Notes: generated by a model not told the origin, from the letters alone. 49,550 bases of DNA from Pseudomonas lundensis (GCF_001042985.1 NZ_JYKY01000031.1:1-49550), one strand, 5' to 3'; positions 23,464 through 31,928 are shown, numbered from the stretch's first letter. A program made the numbers and translations.

Positions 23464-25278
23464 TCACAGTGCGGGCACCTGTTGTTCGAGCGGGCTGCCG
23501 AGGACTTTCAGGTACTCCAGCAAGGCCCAGCGCTCTTCAGGTTGCAGAAAGCGCCCGATGACCCCGTTGCCCTGCGGCCCGGCCCGAAACTCATGGCCGC
23601 TGTTGTGGTTGCCGCTGATGCGGGTGTCGAGCACAAAGCCCCCGTCAAAGGCTTCAGTGCGATAACCCAGATGGCGTGGATCGTACTCAAACGTGCCGCG
23701 GTAAAACGTTTCGTCGCGCTCGGACTGAGGCGACAGCAATTGATACAGCGTGGGCACCGAGCCGTTGTGCAAATACGGCGCTGTGGCCCAGATCCCGTCC
23801 AGCGGCCGCGCCTTGTATGCGCGCACTTCCTGCACGGCAATCGGCAGCCCGTAACCATTGAGGCGATCCTGTTCCTGCGGGCTGAGCCCGGCGGCGTCGT
23901 ACGCATGCTTTTCAACAAAGGCGGTGATGTACGCCAGCCCCTTGGCAACGGACAGTTGATGCAAGTCCAGCGGTTCATCGCTGTGGGGAAACAGCGTCAC
24001 GTTCATCTTCGCCAACTCGGCCGGGTCCCATTGCAGGGCGCTGACGTCATAGCGGTTATCGGCGATGTTATTGGCGGTATTGGGGTCCGTGCCGATCACG
24101 TCCAGTGCAATGACGGTCAGCTGTTGCACGCGACGGCCTGCTTCGTCCTTGACCTGCGGCACGTGACACCCGGCGCAGTTTTCCGTGAACAGGGCGCGCC
24201 CTTTGGCGGCCAGCGGGCGGTCGATCTGGCCGAAGAGTGCTTCAGGCCACACGGGCGGTTTGAGCTTTTGCAGGGTTTCTTCGATCAGGTGCAAGTCATG
24301 CACCCGCACACTGGAGGGGTAGCGCGCATCCCCTTGCAAAGGCTGGCCGTGGCTGTCGAAAAAGTTCAGGGTGGCGCCGACACCCAGGGCCTCACCGATG
24401 TTGCGTGCCATGGGTTGCTTGGCCGATGCGGTCCACTGCACCCAGTCGAATGTCCACATGTCCCACAGGTGCGGGTAATCGACCGGCGCATTGGCGACGC
24501 GGTAGTTGTCAGGGGAAATCGCGTCGCCAAAACTGGCATTGGCAATACGGCCGAAGGCGTCGGTACGGCCGGGGCCTTCCAGGGTGGGGTAGAGGCCGCG
24601 ATGGGTGTCATTCCAGGCCACGGCGAGGAAAGTGTCCAGCGCGGTTTTGAATTCGCGGCGCAACTGTTTGTGCTGCGCTTGATAGTCATCGCCCAGCACG
24701 GCGTGGGCGAACCGCTCGAATTTCCACGGGTTGTAATAGGTGGCGGCCAGGCTGGCCACCAAGGCCTGGCCGAAGCTGCCACCGCGCAGGGTCGGCACGC
24801 TTGAAGGCAGCACGTGCTGGGCCGGGGCGCCATCTACGCGCAGGGCTTGCCCTTGATAACGCAATTCGCCGGTGTGGCAGGCGGCGCAGGTGATGTCGAG
24901 GTACTCAACCGTGCTGCCGGGATTGCTGTGACGGGTAAACCCCACAGGCAAATTGCCGGGGTTGGCAGCACTGGCTTTTTGTTGAGGGTCGACCAGAAAG
25001 CCGAAGCGCGCCAAGTACTCGGGCGCGGCAAAAGGTTGCTGCGAAAACGGCAACTCCAACGCGCTGAACCAGTTGTAGCGCAAGCCTTTCACTTGAGTGC
25101 CTTGGGGCGTGTAGTAATAAGTCTGGCGGTCTGCCGGGCTCCATTGATCCAGGTAATGCAGCTGCTGCGGTGGCTGATAGGCCGGTAAGTGTGGATGGGC
25201 GGTGAAATAGACCACCACGGCAATCAACCCCGCCACGGCCGCCAGCAGGATTAGCAGAACACGGTAAAACAGACGCAC
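23464..25278 (-). CDS. Di-heme cytochrome c peroxidase/RoxA-like protein
   Basis: 604 residues from GTG 25278, seven bases after AGGAG. The signal anchor (about 6-25) is followed by two c-type heme sites, CAACH at 131-135 and CAGCH at 368-372. The C-terminal motif APYLHNGSVPTLYQLL is shared by MauG/bacterial CcpA and the rubber oxygenase RoxA group; the roughly 600-residue length favours the RoxA/large di-heme group. It acts in the periplasm in peroxide-linked oxidation. It leads a two-gene unit with the catalase-like gene. Its physiological substrate cannot be inferred. Confidence 0.9.
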   Translation of the reverse strand: MRLFYRVLLILLAAVAGLIAVVVYFTAHPHLPAYQPPQQLHYLDQWSPADRQTYYYTPQGTQVKGLRYNWFSALELPFSQQPFAAPEYLARFGFLVDPQQKASAANPGNLPVGFTRHSNPGSTVEYLDITCAACHTGELRYQGQALRVDGAPAQHVLPSSVPTLRGGSFGQALVASLAATYYNPWKFERFAHAVLGDDYQAQHKQLRREFKTALDTFLAVAWNDTHRGLYPTLEGPGRTDAFGRIANASFGDAISPDNYRVANAPVDYPHLWDMWTFDWVQWTASAKQPMARNIGEALGVGATLNFFDSHGQPLQGDARYPSSVRVHDLHLIEETLQKLKPPVWPEALFGQIDRPLAAKGRALFTENCAGCHVPQVKDEAGRRVQQLTVIALDVIGTDPNTANNIADNRYDVSALQWDPAELAKMNVTLFPHSDEPLDLHQLSVAKGLAYITAFVEKHAYDAAGLSPQEQDRLNGYGLPIAVQEVRAYKARPLDGIWATAPYLHNGSVPTLYQLLSPQSERDETFYRGTFEYDPRHLGYRTEAFDGGFVLDTRISGNHNSGHEFRAGPQGNGVIGRFLQPEERWALLEYLKVLGSPLEQQVPAL

Positions 25279-25544
25279 AGTCACGCTCCTTGTCAATTTT
25301 TTACCGTCTTATGCCTTACAGAGTGGCTGGCATCAAGTAGCCATTAGTTCCTGCTGAAAAATAGGCATCCGCCTTGACAGACCGTCTTAAGTGTTAACAA
25401 AAGTTGCAGCGATTATGAATTGTCTTTTAGGCGTGAACTTCTGATCGTTTTGTGGCTCTCATGCCGGTAGCCATTGGTCGCGGCCGCCTGATAAGCTCGC
25501 GGCTTTATTCGATTGCCCATTTGGCGCATGAACAAGGAAATAGC

Positions 25545-26282
25545 ATGAAACAGCATCGGTTGGCGGCAGCTGTGGCTCTGGTAGGCCTGGTACTGGCGGG
25601 TTGCGATTCGCAGACCAGCGTAGAGCTGAAAACTCCGGCACAAAAAGCTTCTTATGGCATCGGCCTGAACATGGGCAAAAGCCTGGCTCAAGAAGGCATG
25701 GATGATCTGGATTCCAAAGCCGTCGCCCTGGGCATCGAAGATGCCGTTGGCAAGAAAGAGCAAAAACTTAAAGATGACGAGCTGATCGAAGCCTTCTCCG
25801 CACTGCAAAAGCGTGCTGAAGAGCGTCTGACCAAAATGAGCGAAGAAGCCTCGGCAGCTGGCAAAAAATTCCTCGAAGAAAATGGCAAGAAAGCCGGTGT
25901 CACCACCACCGCTTCTGGCCTGCAATACGAAGTGATCAAGAAAGCCGATGGCCCACAGCCAAAAGCGACCGACGTGGTGACGGTTCACTACGAAGGCAAA
26001 CTGATCGACGGCAAAGTGTTCGACAGCTCGGTTGAGCGTGGCAGCCCGATTGATCTGCCAGTGAGCGGCGTGATTCCGGGTTGGGTTGAAGGCCTGCAAC
26101 TGATGCACGTTGGCGAGAAGTACAAGCTCTACATTCCTAGCGAACTGGCTTACGGCGCGCAGAGCCCAAGCCCGGCCATTCCAGCCAACTCGGTGCTGGT
26201 GTTCGACCTGGAGCTGCTGGGTATCAAAGACCCGGCCAGCGCTGATCAGGAAGTTGCCCCGCAAGCACCTGCCAGCAAGTAA
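25545..26282 (+). CDS. fkbP: FKBP-type peptidyl-prolyl isomerase lipoprotein
   Basis: 245 residues from ATG 25545 (AAGGAAA upstream). The lipobox LVLAGC puts the lipidated Cys at 20. An N-terminal dimerisation helix domain (about 30-120, KASYGIGLNMGKSLAQE, then DELIEAFSALQKR) precedes the FKBP domain (about 130-222): VTVHYEGKLIDGKVFDSSVERG, IPGWVEGLQLMHVGEKYKLYIPSELAYG and VLVFDLELLGI. It is an envelope foldase of the FkpA/Mip/FklB type. The frame to 25452 has no signal peptide and is rejected. A canonical terminator follows. Confidence 0.95.
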   Translation: MKQHRLAAAVALVGLVLAGCDSQTSVELKTPAQKASYGIGLNMGKSLAQEGMDDLDSKAVALGIEDAVGKKEQKLKDDELIEAFSALQKRAEERLTKMSEEASAAGKKFLEENGKKAGVTTTASGLQYEVIKKADGPQPKATDVVTVHYEGKLIDGKVFDSSVERGSPIDLPVSGVIPGWVEGLQLMHVGEKYKLYIPSELAYGAQSPSPAIPANSVLVFDLELLGIKDPASADQEVAPQAPASK

Positions 26283-26300
26283 GCGAGTTGCAGCACATAG

Positions 26301-26329
26301 CGCCCCGTCTCGACGGGGCGTTTTCGTTT
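26301..26329 (+). terminator. Intrinsic terminator of the FKBP gene
   Basis: CGCCCCGTC TC GACGGGGCG (26301-26320) is followed by TTTTCGTTT. Confidence 0.88.
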
Positions 26330-26525
26330 CTGTAGTTCATTTCCTACGCTCTGTTTGACCTCTGATCGGAACATCCCCAAAGCGCTGTGTGCGGGTTGCT
26401 AGTGCCACTCGGCTGCCAAGTCAATGAATTTATGGGTTTTTTTATGTGTGTAAAAAATGCCCGATCTGAGCGCAGCCCTTATGGAACGGGGCTTTCAGGG
26501 ATCGAAATCAGCTCTGTTCACAAGG

Positions 26526-26548
26526 TTATCCACAATTTGTGTGGATAA
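26526..26548. promoter_or_regulatory. Inverted pair of consensus DnaA boxes
   Basis: TTATCCACA (26526-26534) and its exact reverse complement TGTGGATAA (26540-26548) are separated by five bases (ATTTG). Both equal the 9-base high-affinity DnaA consensus. They lie about 150 bp before the HTH operon, away from any origin gene. Confidence 0.75.
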
Positions 26549-26697
26549 CATTTGCAGCGCCCCGCCCCGTTTTCCTCGCCGGTCGTAGGTTTATCTGACC
26601 TCACATCAAAAACCCCCAAGACCTTAGCGGCTGTTAGGATTAAGCTTCTAGGGAAAGTTCCGACTCGATTTATTTAAAAGTCTGACGGGGTTTAGTA

Positions 26698-27036
26698 ATG
26701 GATCTTCAAATTATCAAGCGCAACGGGGAACCCGAATACGCGGTTCTGTCATGGGAAAGCTATCAGGCACTGCTCAAGGCCGCGGGTATGAGCCAGCAGC
26801 CAGCACCCGCCGAGGCGCCAGATGCGCCTGTTCCTGAGCACACGCTGCCAGGGCTTGATCAACTGCGAAGCTTGCGGGAAGCAAAAGGCCTGGCGCTCGA
26901 CACGCTGGCGCGCACGGTCGGTATCAGCCCGTCTTACCTGAGCATGATCGAACGGGGTGAGCGCACGCCGGACAGCGCCATCAGCCGCAGCCTTGGCTGG
27001 GAGTTGGGGATCACCGGCTGGAGGGACGCGTCATGA
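26698..27036 (+). CDS. XRE-type helix-turn-helix regulator
   Basis: 112 residues. The C-terminal half is an HTH_3 domain: LRSLREAKGLALDTLARTVGISPSYLSMIERGERTPDSAISRSL, with the recognition helix in SPSYLSMIE. The N-terminus (MDLQIIKRNGEPEYAVLSWESYQALL) resembles the Phd/YefM or RHH-type start of antitoxins, and a Pro/Ala-rich linker joins the two parts. It is the first gene of a tightly packed trio, and its last codons overlap the next start. Autoregulation would be usual. It could be mistaken for an antitoxin, but the partner does not look like a toxin. Confidence 0.85.
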   Translation: MDLQIIKRNGEPEYAVLSWESYQALLKAAGMSQQPAPAEAPDAPVPEHTLPGLDQLRSLREAKGLALDTLARTVGISPSYLSMIERGERTPDSAISRSLGWELGITGWRDAS

Positions 27037-27401
27037 GCGTACGCATCAGTCGTCAACATTGGGACGCTTTGCTGGCAGAACTCGATCAGGCCCGCCGCCA
27101 GCGGCACCTGGTGACCTATCGGGCCTTGCTGGAGCGTTTGCAATTGCCCAGCCCGGCCATGTTGACCCTGACCGCCGCACTTGAGCATCTGGCCGCGCTG
27201 GACACCAAAGCGGAACAGCCGATGCGCAGTTCATTGGTCATCAGCCAGGGGGCGAGCCGTTTGCCCCGTACCGGTTTTTTCGAATGCGCAGAGCGGCTCG
27301 GCCGTTTCAGCGGGCCGCCTGACGGTATTGCAGCTGCTTCCTGGCATGCCGCTGAAGTGGTTCGGGTCTTTGAACATGTTTACGAACATGAGGAAGCCTG
27401 A
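27033..27401 (+). CDS. Conserved protein of unknown function in the HTH operon
   Basis: 122 residues beginning SVRISRQHWDALLAELDQARRQRHLVTYRALLERLQLPSPAMLTL. Its ATG overlaps the HTH gene stop by four bases (ATGA), indicating translational coupling. The first 60 residues look like a helical winged-helix-type fold (RALLERLQLPSPAMLTLTAALE). The second half has the Gly/Pro pattern PRTGFFECAERLGRFSGPP. I do not recognise a family. Position suggests it acts with the HTH protein. Confidence 0.75.
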   Translation: MSVRISRQHWDALLAELDQARRQRHLVTYRALLERLQLPSPAMLTLTAALEHLAALDTKAEQPMRSSLVISQGASRLPRTGFFECAERLGRFSGPPDGIAAASWHAAEVVRVFEHVYEHEEA

Positions 27402-27404
27402 GTG

Positions 27405-27857
27405 ATGTGGCGACTCAAGGCGCGCTTAAGCTACTGGCTGGCGCGCAAGTTGTTTCACTGGCGCTGGTGTGTTCGCCAGCCACGGTTATGGCGCTGGATG
27501 GAAGGCCAGTTCGCGCGCATGGCCAACCTGGGTGATGCCGATGCCCAGAGCTTCTATGGGCACATTCTGGCGTTTCGTGGGCAAGGGCTGGGGGCCAAGG
27601 AGGAGGGCGTGCGCCTGTTGCGCCTGGCGGGTCTGGCGGGCGATGGCAAGGCCGCGTACCAAGTAGGTGTGTTCAGCCTCGCGGGAAGTGTGAGCAAAGC
27701 CCCTGACGCCGCTGAAGCCGTTCGCTGGTGGACAATGGCGGTCAAGGCAGGCCACCCGCTGGCGCCGATCAAACTGGCGGCGCTGTACGAGCAAGGTGCT
27801 GCGGGGGTGCAAGCCGATCCCGAACAGGCTCAGCATTATCGGGCCGGGTTGCGTTAA
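27405..27857 (+). CDS. SEL1-repeat protein
   Basis: 150 residues from ATG 27405, three bases after the previous stop, with AGGAA nine bases upstream. The basic, Trp-rich N-terminus (LKARLSYWLARKLFHWRWCVRQPRLWRW) may lie on a membrane surface. It is followed by about three Sel1/TPR-like repeats: GDADAQSFYGHILA, GDGKAAYQVGVFSLAG with AAEAVRWWTMAVKAGHPLA, and PIKLAALYEQGAAG. Such solenoids are protein-binding scaffolds. It is the third gene of the operon and ends at a strong terminator. Confidence 0.85.
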   Translation: MWRLKARLSYWLARKLFHWRWCVRQPRLWRWMEGQFARMANLGDADAQSFYGHILAFRGQGLGAKEEGVRLLRLAGLAGDGKAAYQVGVFSLAGSVSKAPDAAEAVRWWTMAVKAGHPLAPIKLAALYEQGAAGVQADPEQAQHYRAGLR

Positions 27858-27871
27858 GCCCCCGACGTGAC

Positions 27872-27910
27872 AAAAAAAGGGCGGACCGCTTTGCGCGGCC
27901 CGCCCTTTTT
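27872..27910. terminator. Bidirectional terminator
   Basis: Seven A, then GGGCGG A CCGC / GCGG C CCGCCC with a short loop, then TTTTT. It can end both the SEL1 operon (rightward) and the leftward prc message. Confidence 0.88.
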
Positions 27911-27977
27911 GGTCAGTGAACAACACGGCTGTTCCCGATCAAACGCCCGTGCCGGGGTGGATCAGAAACCAGGCTGA

Positions 27978-28010
27978 GATCGGGATCGGCTTTAACGGCT
28001 GATCCCGATC
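27978..28010. repeat. Perfect 10-bp inverted repeat downstream of prc
   Basis: GATCGGGATC (27978-27987) and GATCCCGATC (28001-28010) with a 13-base loop, about 35 bases past the prc stop. No T-run. It is probably a 3' stabilising hairpin ahead of the terminator at 27872. Confidence 0.6.
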
Positions 28011-28045
28011 GTGCGCTGCCACTGCGCCACGACACGCGTGCGTCG

Positions 28046-30127
28046 TTAGCGGGTGGCCACCTGACCATTGAGCTTGAGGTAGTCGAGCAAGATGCGCCCG
28101 GTCTCGCTCAGGTAGGCGTCATCTTCCGGTTTGGTCTTTTCAGGCTCGACCGGCAGCGCGTCTTCGTCTTCTTTTTTCATTTCCTTGAGCGGTGCTTCGC
28201 CTTTGGCCTGACGACGGGCGTTTTCCATCGCCAGTTGCTTGGCTTCAATGTCGGCGTGCTGCGCGCGGCGCTCGGCTTCATTGAGGCTGACGGTCTTCTC
28301 GTTCATCAGCTTGTCAGCCAGCGCCAGCTTGTCACGGATAAAGATGAATTCTGCATCCTTGGCCGTGCGCGCTTCATGGTCCGCCTTGAGCTTGGCAATG
28401 AACGGCTTGAACGGGTCGACCGCAGGCTTGATTGCCGGGCGGATGGTGTCCCATGGCATGGCTTCAGGCAGGGCGCTTTCACCGATTTCCTTGGTGTCGA
28501 TGATCGACGGGAACGCGACGTCAGGCAGAACGCCCTGATGCTGCGTGCTCTGGCCGGAAACCCGATAGAACTTGGCCAGTGTCAGTTTCAGTTCACCATG
28601 GTTGAGCGGTTGAATGGTCTGCACGGTGCCTTTGCCGAAGGTCTGGCCGCCGATGATCAGTGCACGGTGGTAATCCTGCATGGCGCCAGCAAAAATCTCC
28701 GAGGCCGAAGCCGACAGGCGGTTGACCAACAACGCCATCGGGCCTTTGTAGAAGGCGCCCGGATTTTCGTCTTCCAGCACGTCTACCTTGCCGTCCGCGT
28801 TACGCACCAGCACGGTCGGCCCTTTGTCGATAAACAGGCTGGTCAGCTCCGTCGCTTCCTGCAACGAACCGCCGCCGTTGTTGCGCAGGTCGATAATCAC
28901 GCCATCGACTTTTTCTTTCTGCAACTCGGTCAGCAGTTTCTTGACGTCGCGGGTGGTGCTCTTGTAATTCGGGTCACCGGCACGGAATGCCTTGAAGTCC
29001 AGGTAGAAGGCCGGAATTTCAATCACGCCCAGCTTGTAGTTCTTGCCGTCCTGTTTCAGGTTCAGGATCGACTTCTTGGCCGCCTGTTCTTCCAGCTTCA
29101 CGGCTTCGCGGGTGATGGACACCACTTTGCTGGTCTGGTCATTCGGCGCATTGCTGGCCGGAATCACTTCCAGACGCACCACCGAGCCTTTAGGGCCGCG
29201 AATCAACTTGACCACTTCATCCAGACGCCAGCCGATCACGTCGACCATCTCTTTGTCGCCCTGGGCAACGCCGATGATCTTGTCCGCCGGGGCCACCTGC
29301 TTGGTCTTGTCCGCTGGGCCTGCCGGCACCAGACGCACGACTTTCACTTGGTCGTTATCGCTTTGCAACACGGCGCCAATGCCTTCCAGCGACAGGCTCA
29401 TGTTGATGTCAAAGTTTTCCGCGTTATCGGGCGACAGGTAATTGGTGTGCGGGTCGTAAGACATGGCGAAGGTGTTGATATATGCCTGGAAGATGTCTTC
29501 GCTACGGGTCTGGTCAAGGCGCGACAGTTGGTTCTTGTAGCGCTTGGTCAGCAGTTCCTGGATTTTCGCGGGCTCTTTGCCGGCGATTTTCAGGCGTAGC
29601 ACTTCGTCCTTCAGACGTTTGCGCCACAGGTCGTTGAGTTCGGCTTCGGTCTTGAGCCATGGGGCGTCCTTGCGGTCGACCTCCAGGGTCTCTTTGGCAT
29701 TGAAGTCGAACGAGTCGACCCCCTTGTTCAGTTCGGCAAGGGCGAAGTCCAGACGCGATTTGACCCGGTCCAGGTAGCGCTTGTAGATCGTGAAGCCGGG
29801 GTTGAGGTCGCCGCTTTTGAGGAAATCGTCAAATTGGGTTTTCCATTTGTCGAATTCGGCAATATCGCTGGCCAGGAAATAACTGCGCGAGGGGTCGAGC
29901 AGTTTCAGGTAGCTGTCATAGATGATCACGGAACGTGCGTCATCCAGTGGCGGCTTGCTGTAATGATGGCGTTTGAGCAGCTCAACAACGTTAAGACTGG
30001 CAATTACCTCATCACGATCGGGCTGAAGGTTATCCCAACTGTTAGCGGCGAATGTATTGGCCGAGAGCGGCAAAACGCTGAGGCCAATGAATAGGGCAAG
30101 TGCGGTGCTAGGGAATAAATGCTTCAT
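28046..30127 (-). CDS. prc: Tail-specific periplasmic protease Prc (AlgO type)
   Basis: 693 residues from ATG 30127. The signal peptide ends about 28 (NTFAA). A helical N-terminal part (30-240) is followed by a PDZ domain (about 245-330: LEGIGAVLQSDNDQVKVVRLVPAGPA, DKIIGVAQG) and a peptidase S41 core (about 365-545): DGVIIDLRNNGGGSLQEA, NRLSASASEIFAGAMQDY with Ser474, and QTFGKGTVQT with Lys499. The 25-residue Ser-Lys spacing equals E. coli Prc. It degrades periplasmic proteins from nonpolar C-termini and in Pseudomonas affects mucoidy through the MucA/AlgU pathway. A DUF3340-like C-terminal helical region carries basic and acidic tracts. Confidence 0.95.
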   Translation of the reverse strand: MKHLFPSTALALFIGLSVLPLSANTFAANSWDNLQPDRDEVIASLNVVELLKRHHYSKPPLDDARSVIIYDSYLKLLDPSRSYFLASDIAEFDKWKTQFDDFLKSGDLNPGFTIYKRYLDRVKSRLDFALAELNKGVDSFDFNAKETLEVDRKDAPWLKTEAELNDLWRKRLKDEVLRLKIAGKEPAKIQELLTKRYKNQLSRLDQTRSEDIFQAYINTFAMSYDPHTNYLSPDNAENFDINMSLSLEGIGAVLQSDNDQVKVVRLVPAGPADKTKQVAPADKIIGVAQGDKEMVDVIGWRLDEVVKLIRGPKGSVVRLEVIPASNAPNDQTSKVVSITREAVKLEEQAAKKSILNLKQDGKNYKLGVIEIPAFYLDFKAFRAGDPNYKSTTRDVKKLLTELQKEKVDGVIIDLRNNGGGSLQEATELTSLFIDKGPTVLVRNADGKVDVLEDENPGAFYKGPMALLVNRLSASASEIFAGAMQDYHRALIIGGQTFGKGTVQTIQPLNHGELKLTLAKFYRVSGQSTQHQGVLPDVAFPSIIDTKEIGESALPEAMPWDTIRPAIKPAVDPFKPFIAKLKADHEARTAKDAEFIFIRDKLALADKLMNEKTVSLNEAERRAQHADIEAKQLAMENARRQAKGEAPLKEMKKEDEDALPVEPEKTKPEDDAYLSETGRILLDYLKLNGQVATR

Positions 30128-30211
30128 GCTGATTCGACGCGGGGGCAATTGATAACGCATATTAGGCCGTCTTTGAAGTCGCCGGTTCCATCAAGGACCG
30201 GTCGCATAATG

Positions 30212-30240
30212 CAAAAAGCCCGGTGCTTCAGCGCCGGGCT
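30212..30240 (-). terminator. Minus-strand intrinsic terminator in the prc upstream region
   Basis: The ten-base arms 30217-30226 (AGCCCGGTGC) and 30231-30240 (GCGCCGGGCT) pair around TTCA. On the minus strand TTTTT follows (complement of 30213-30217). It points toward prc and lies about 85 bases before its start codon, between two divergent genes. Confidence 0.7.
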
Positions 30241-30266
30241 CAGTCCGGACTCACTATGGAGGCACT

Positions 30267-31229
30267 GTGAAAGCATTGCAAGGCGTTGAAGGTCATGTGA
30301 AGTGGGTTGAAGAGCCAAGTCCCACCTGCGATGCAGGGCAAATTCGGATTCGTGTGGCGGCAGCGGGGCTTAACCGCGCCGATCTTTTACAGCGTGCGGG
30401 GCTCTATCCACCCCCGCCCGGCGCCAGCCAGGTGTTGGGCCTGGAATGCTCGGGCGTGATCAGTGAAGTCGGCCCCGGATCGTCGTGGCAAGTGGGTGAC
30501 CGTGTGTGCGCGCTGCTGGCCGGCGGCGGCATGGCTGAAGAGGTTGTGGTGGATGCGCGCCACGCTTTACCGGTGCCCGAAGGTCTGTCGCTGGTCGAAG
30601 CCGCGGCCTTGCCCGAGGTGTACAGCACCGCCTGGTTGAACCTGTTCCAACTGGCCGGTTTGAAACCCGGTGAAAAAGTGCTGTTGCACGCCGGAGCCAG
30701 TGGCGTCGGTTCAGCGGCCATTCAATTGTGTAAAGCCTTTGGCAGCCCGTGCTGGGTCAGCGTGGGGTCTGCAGAGCGTCTGGCGTACTGCCAGTCTCTC
30801 GGTGCTCAAGGTGGCGTTTTGCGCAATGACGGGCTCGACAGCCTCAAGGCGCTGGGACCGTTCGATGTGGTACTGGACCCGGTGGGCGCCAATTACGTGG
30901 AGTCCAACCTCCAATTGCTGGCCCAGGACGGTCGCTGGGTGCTGATCGGTCTGATGGGCGGGCGCAAGGCTGAGCTGGATCTGGCCCTCGTACTGGGCAA
31001 GCGCATCCAGCTGTTGGGCTCGACCCTGCGCAGCCGCGATGACCAGTTCAAGGCGGATTTGCTCAGCGATTTGGGTCAGCAAGTGTGGCCTTTGTTCACC
31101 GAGAAGCGCTTGAGCCCGCAACTGGCCAAGACCTTCCCGATCGAGCAGGCACAAGCAGCGTTTGATGAACTGGCCGGCAATCAAGTGTCCGGCAAGCTGG
31201 TGCTGGTGATCGACCCGGACCTGCTCTAA
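30267..31229 (+). CDS. NAD(P)H quinone oxidoreductase, zeta-crystallin type
   Basis: 320 residues with GTG start 30267, five bases after GGAGG. It is a medium-chain dehydrogenase/reductase: LNRADLLQRAGLYPPPPGASQVLGLECSG at the catalytic half, then the Rossmann motif LLHAGASGVGSAAIQL (about 136-151) and RWVLIGLMGG. No zinc-ligand Cys set is seen, which fits the quinone oxidoreductase (PIG3/Qor) branch. LNRADLLQR and the GLYPPPPG segment are typical of the TP53I3-like group. It reduces quinones in the cytoplasm. It is divergent from prc. Confidence 0.93.
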   Translation: MKALQGVEGHVKWVEEPSPTCDAGQIRIRVAAAGLNRADLLQRAGLYPPPPGASQVLGLECSGVISEVGPGSSWQVGDRVCALLAGGGMAEEVVVDARHALPVPEGLSLVEAAALPEVYSTAWLNLFQLAGLKPGEKVLLHAGASGVGSAAIQLCKAFGSPCWVSVGSAERLAYCQSLGAQGGVLRNDGLDSLKALGPFDVVLDPVGANYVESNLQLLAQDGRWVLIGLMGGRKAELDLALVLGKRIQLLGSTLRSRDDQFKADLLSDLGQQVWPLFTEKRLSPQLAKTFPIEQAQAAFDELAGNQVSGKLVLVIDPDLL

Positions 31230-31274
31230 AACGGCGGCCATGCCCCTGTCCCTTGTGGTCAGGGGCTTGTTCGC

Positions 31275-31928
31275 CTACTTCCAGTGGTGGATCGGCCACC
31301 CGGCTTTTTCAGCGTGTTCACGCAAAACCGGGTCAGGATTGACCACGTGTGGGTGATCCACTTTCAACAGCAACGGCAAATCGTTGCGTGAGTCGGAATA
31401 AAAACTCGCCCCTTCCAGATTTTCTTCTTCGGCGTCCAGCCACTCCAGCAAGCGCGTGATTTTGCCTTCCCGGTACGTCAACGTGCCGACAGTGTTGCCC
31501 GTGTAGACCCCGTGCTTGACCTCCAGCTCAATGCCCAGCACCTCGTCGATGCCCAGTCGTTCGGCAATCGGCTTGACCAAATGGGTGCCCGACGCAGAGA
31601 TCACCAGAATCCGGTCTCCGGCCTGGCGATGGGCAGCGATCGTGCGGGTGGCATCACTGAAAATGATGGGCTCGATATGGTCCTCGACCCATGGGCCCAC
31701 CAGGTGGGCAACTTCTTCAGGCGTACGACCGATCATCGGCTCCAGGCTGAAGGCCATGTACGTCTCCATAGCCAGTTCGCCCCGGCTGTAGGCGTCCATG
31801 AGTTCGTTGTTACGCTGCATGAACGAAATGGGATCGACCCAGCCAAGACGGCCCATCTGTTCGCTCCACAAGGTGGCGCAGTCGCCGTGAATGAGGGTTT
31901 CGTCCAGATCAAAAATTGCCAAAGCCAT
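31275..31928 (-). CDS. HAD-superfamily phosphatase, SerB-like (HAD-IB)
   Basis: 217 residues from ATG 31928 (MALAIFDLDETL). HAD motifs are DLDET (nucleophile Asp8 and acid Asp10), ILVISASGTHLV (Ser of motif II), then Lys in REGKITRLLEWL and FYSDSRNDLPLLLKVDHPHVVNPD for the acidic motif III/IV. The C1-type helical cap (residues 20-85) fits the HAD-IB group, which includes phosphoserine phosphatase and histidinol-phosphatase-like enzymes. The true substrate is unknown. It lies just downstream of the ABC importer operon (ATPase stop 31963), so it could be cotranscribed and dephosphorylate an imported compound. Confidence 0.9.
   Translation of the reverse strand: MALAIFDLDETLIHGDCATLWSEQMGRLGWVDPISFMQRNNELMDAYSRGELAMETYMAFSLEPMIGRTPEEVAHLVGPWVEDHIEPIIFSDATRTIAAHRQAGDRILVISASGTHLVKPIAERLGIDEVLGIELEVKHGVYTGNTVGTLTYREGKITRLLEWLDAEEENLEGASFYSDSRNDLPLLLKVDHPHVVNPDPVLREHAEKAGWPIHHWK

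Larger units (their letters stand above)
26283..26697. other. 415-bp intergenic region with DnaA boxes
   Basis: No gene seen. It contains the FKBP terminator (26301-26329), an inverted pair of perfect DnaA boxes (26526-26548) and the promoter side of the HTH operon (26640-26690, A/T-rich TTTATTTAAAAGTC). Confidence 0.6.

Noticed and set aside
23290..24804. A 504-codon plus-strand frame
   Set aside because: Antisense to the di-heme cytochrome gene, no ribosome site, no family pattern; a G+C shadow.
26698..27401. Toxin-antitoxin pair
   Set aside because: The first protein looks antitoxin-like, but the second has no toxin-family motif and a third coupled gene follows.
28235..29599. A 454-codon plus-strand frame
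   Set aside because: Antisense to prc, His/Gln/Val-rich composition typical of a mirror frame.
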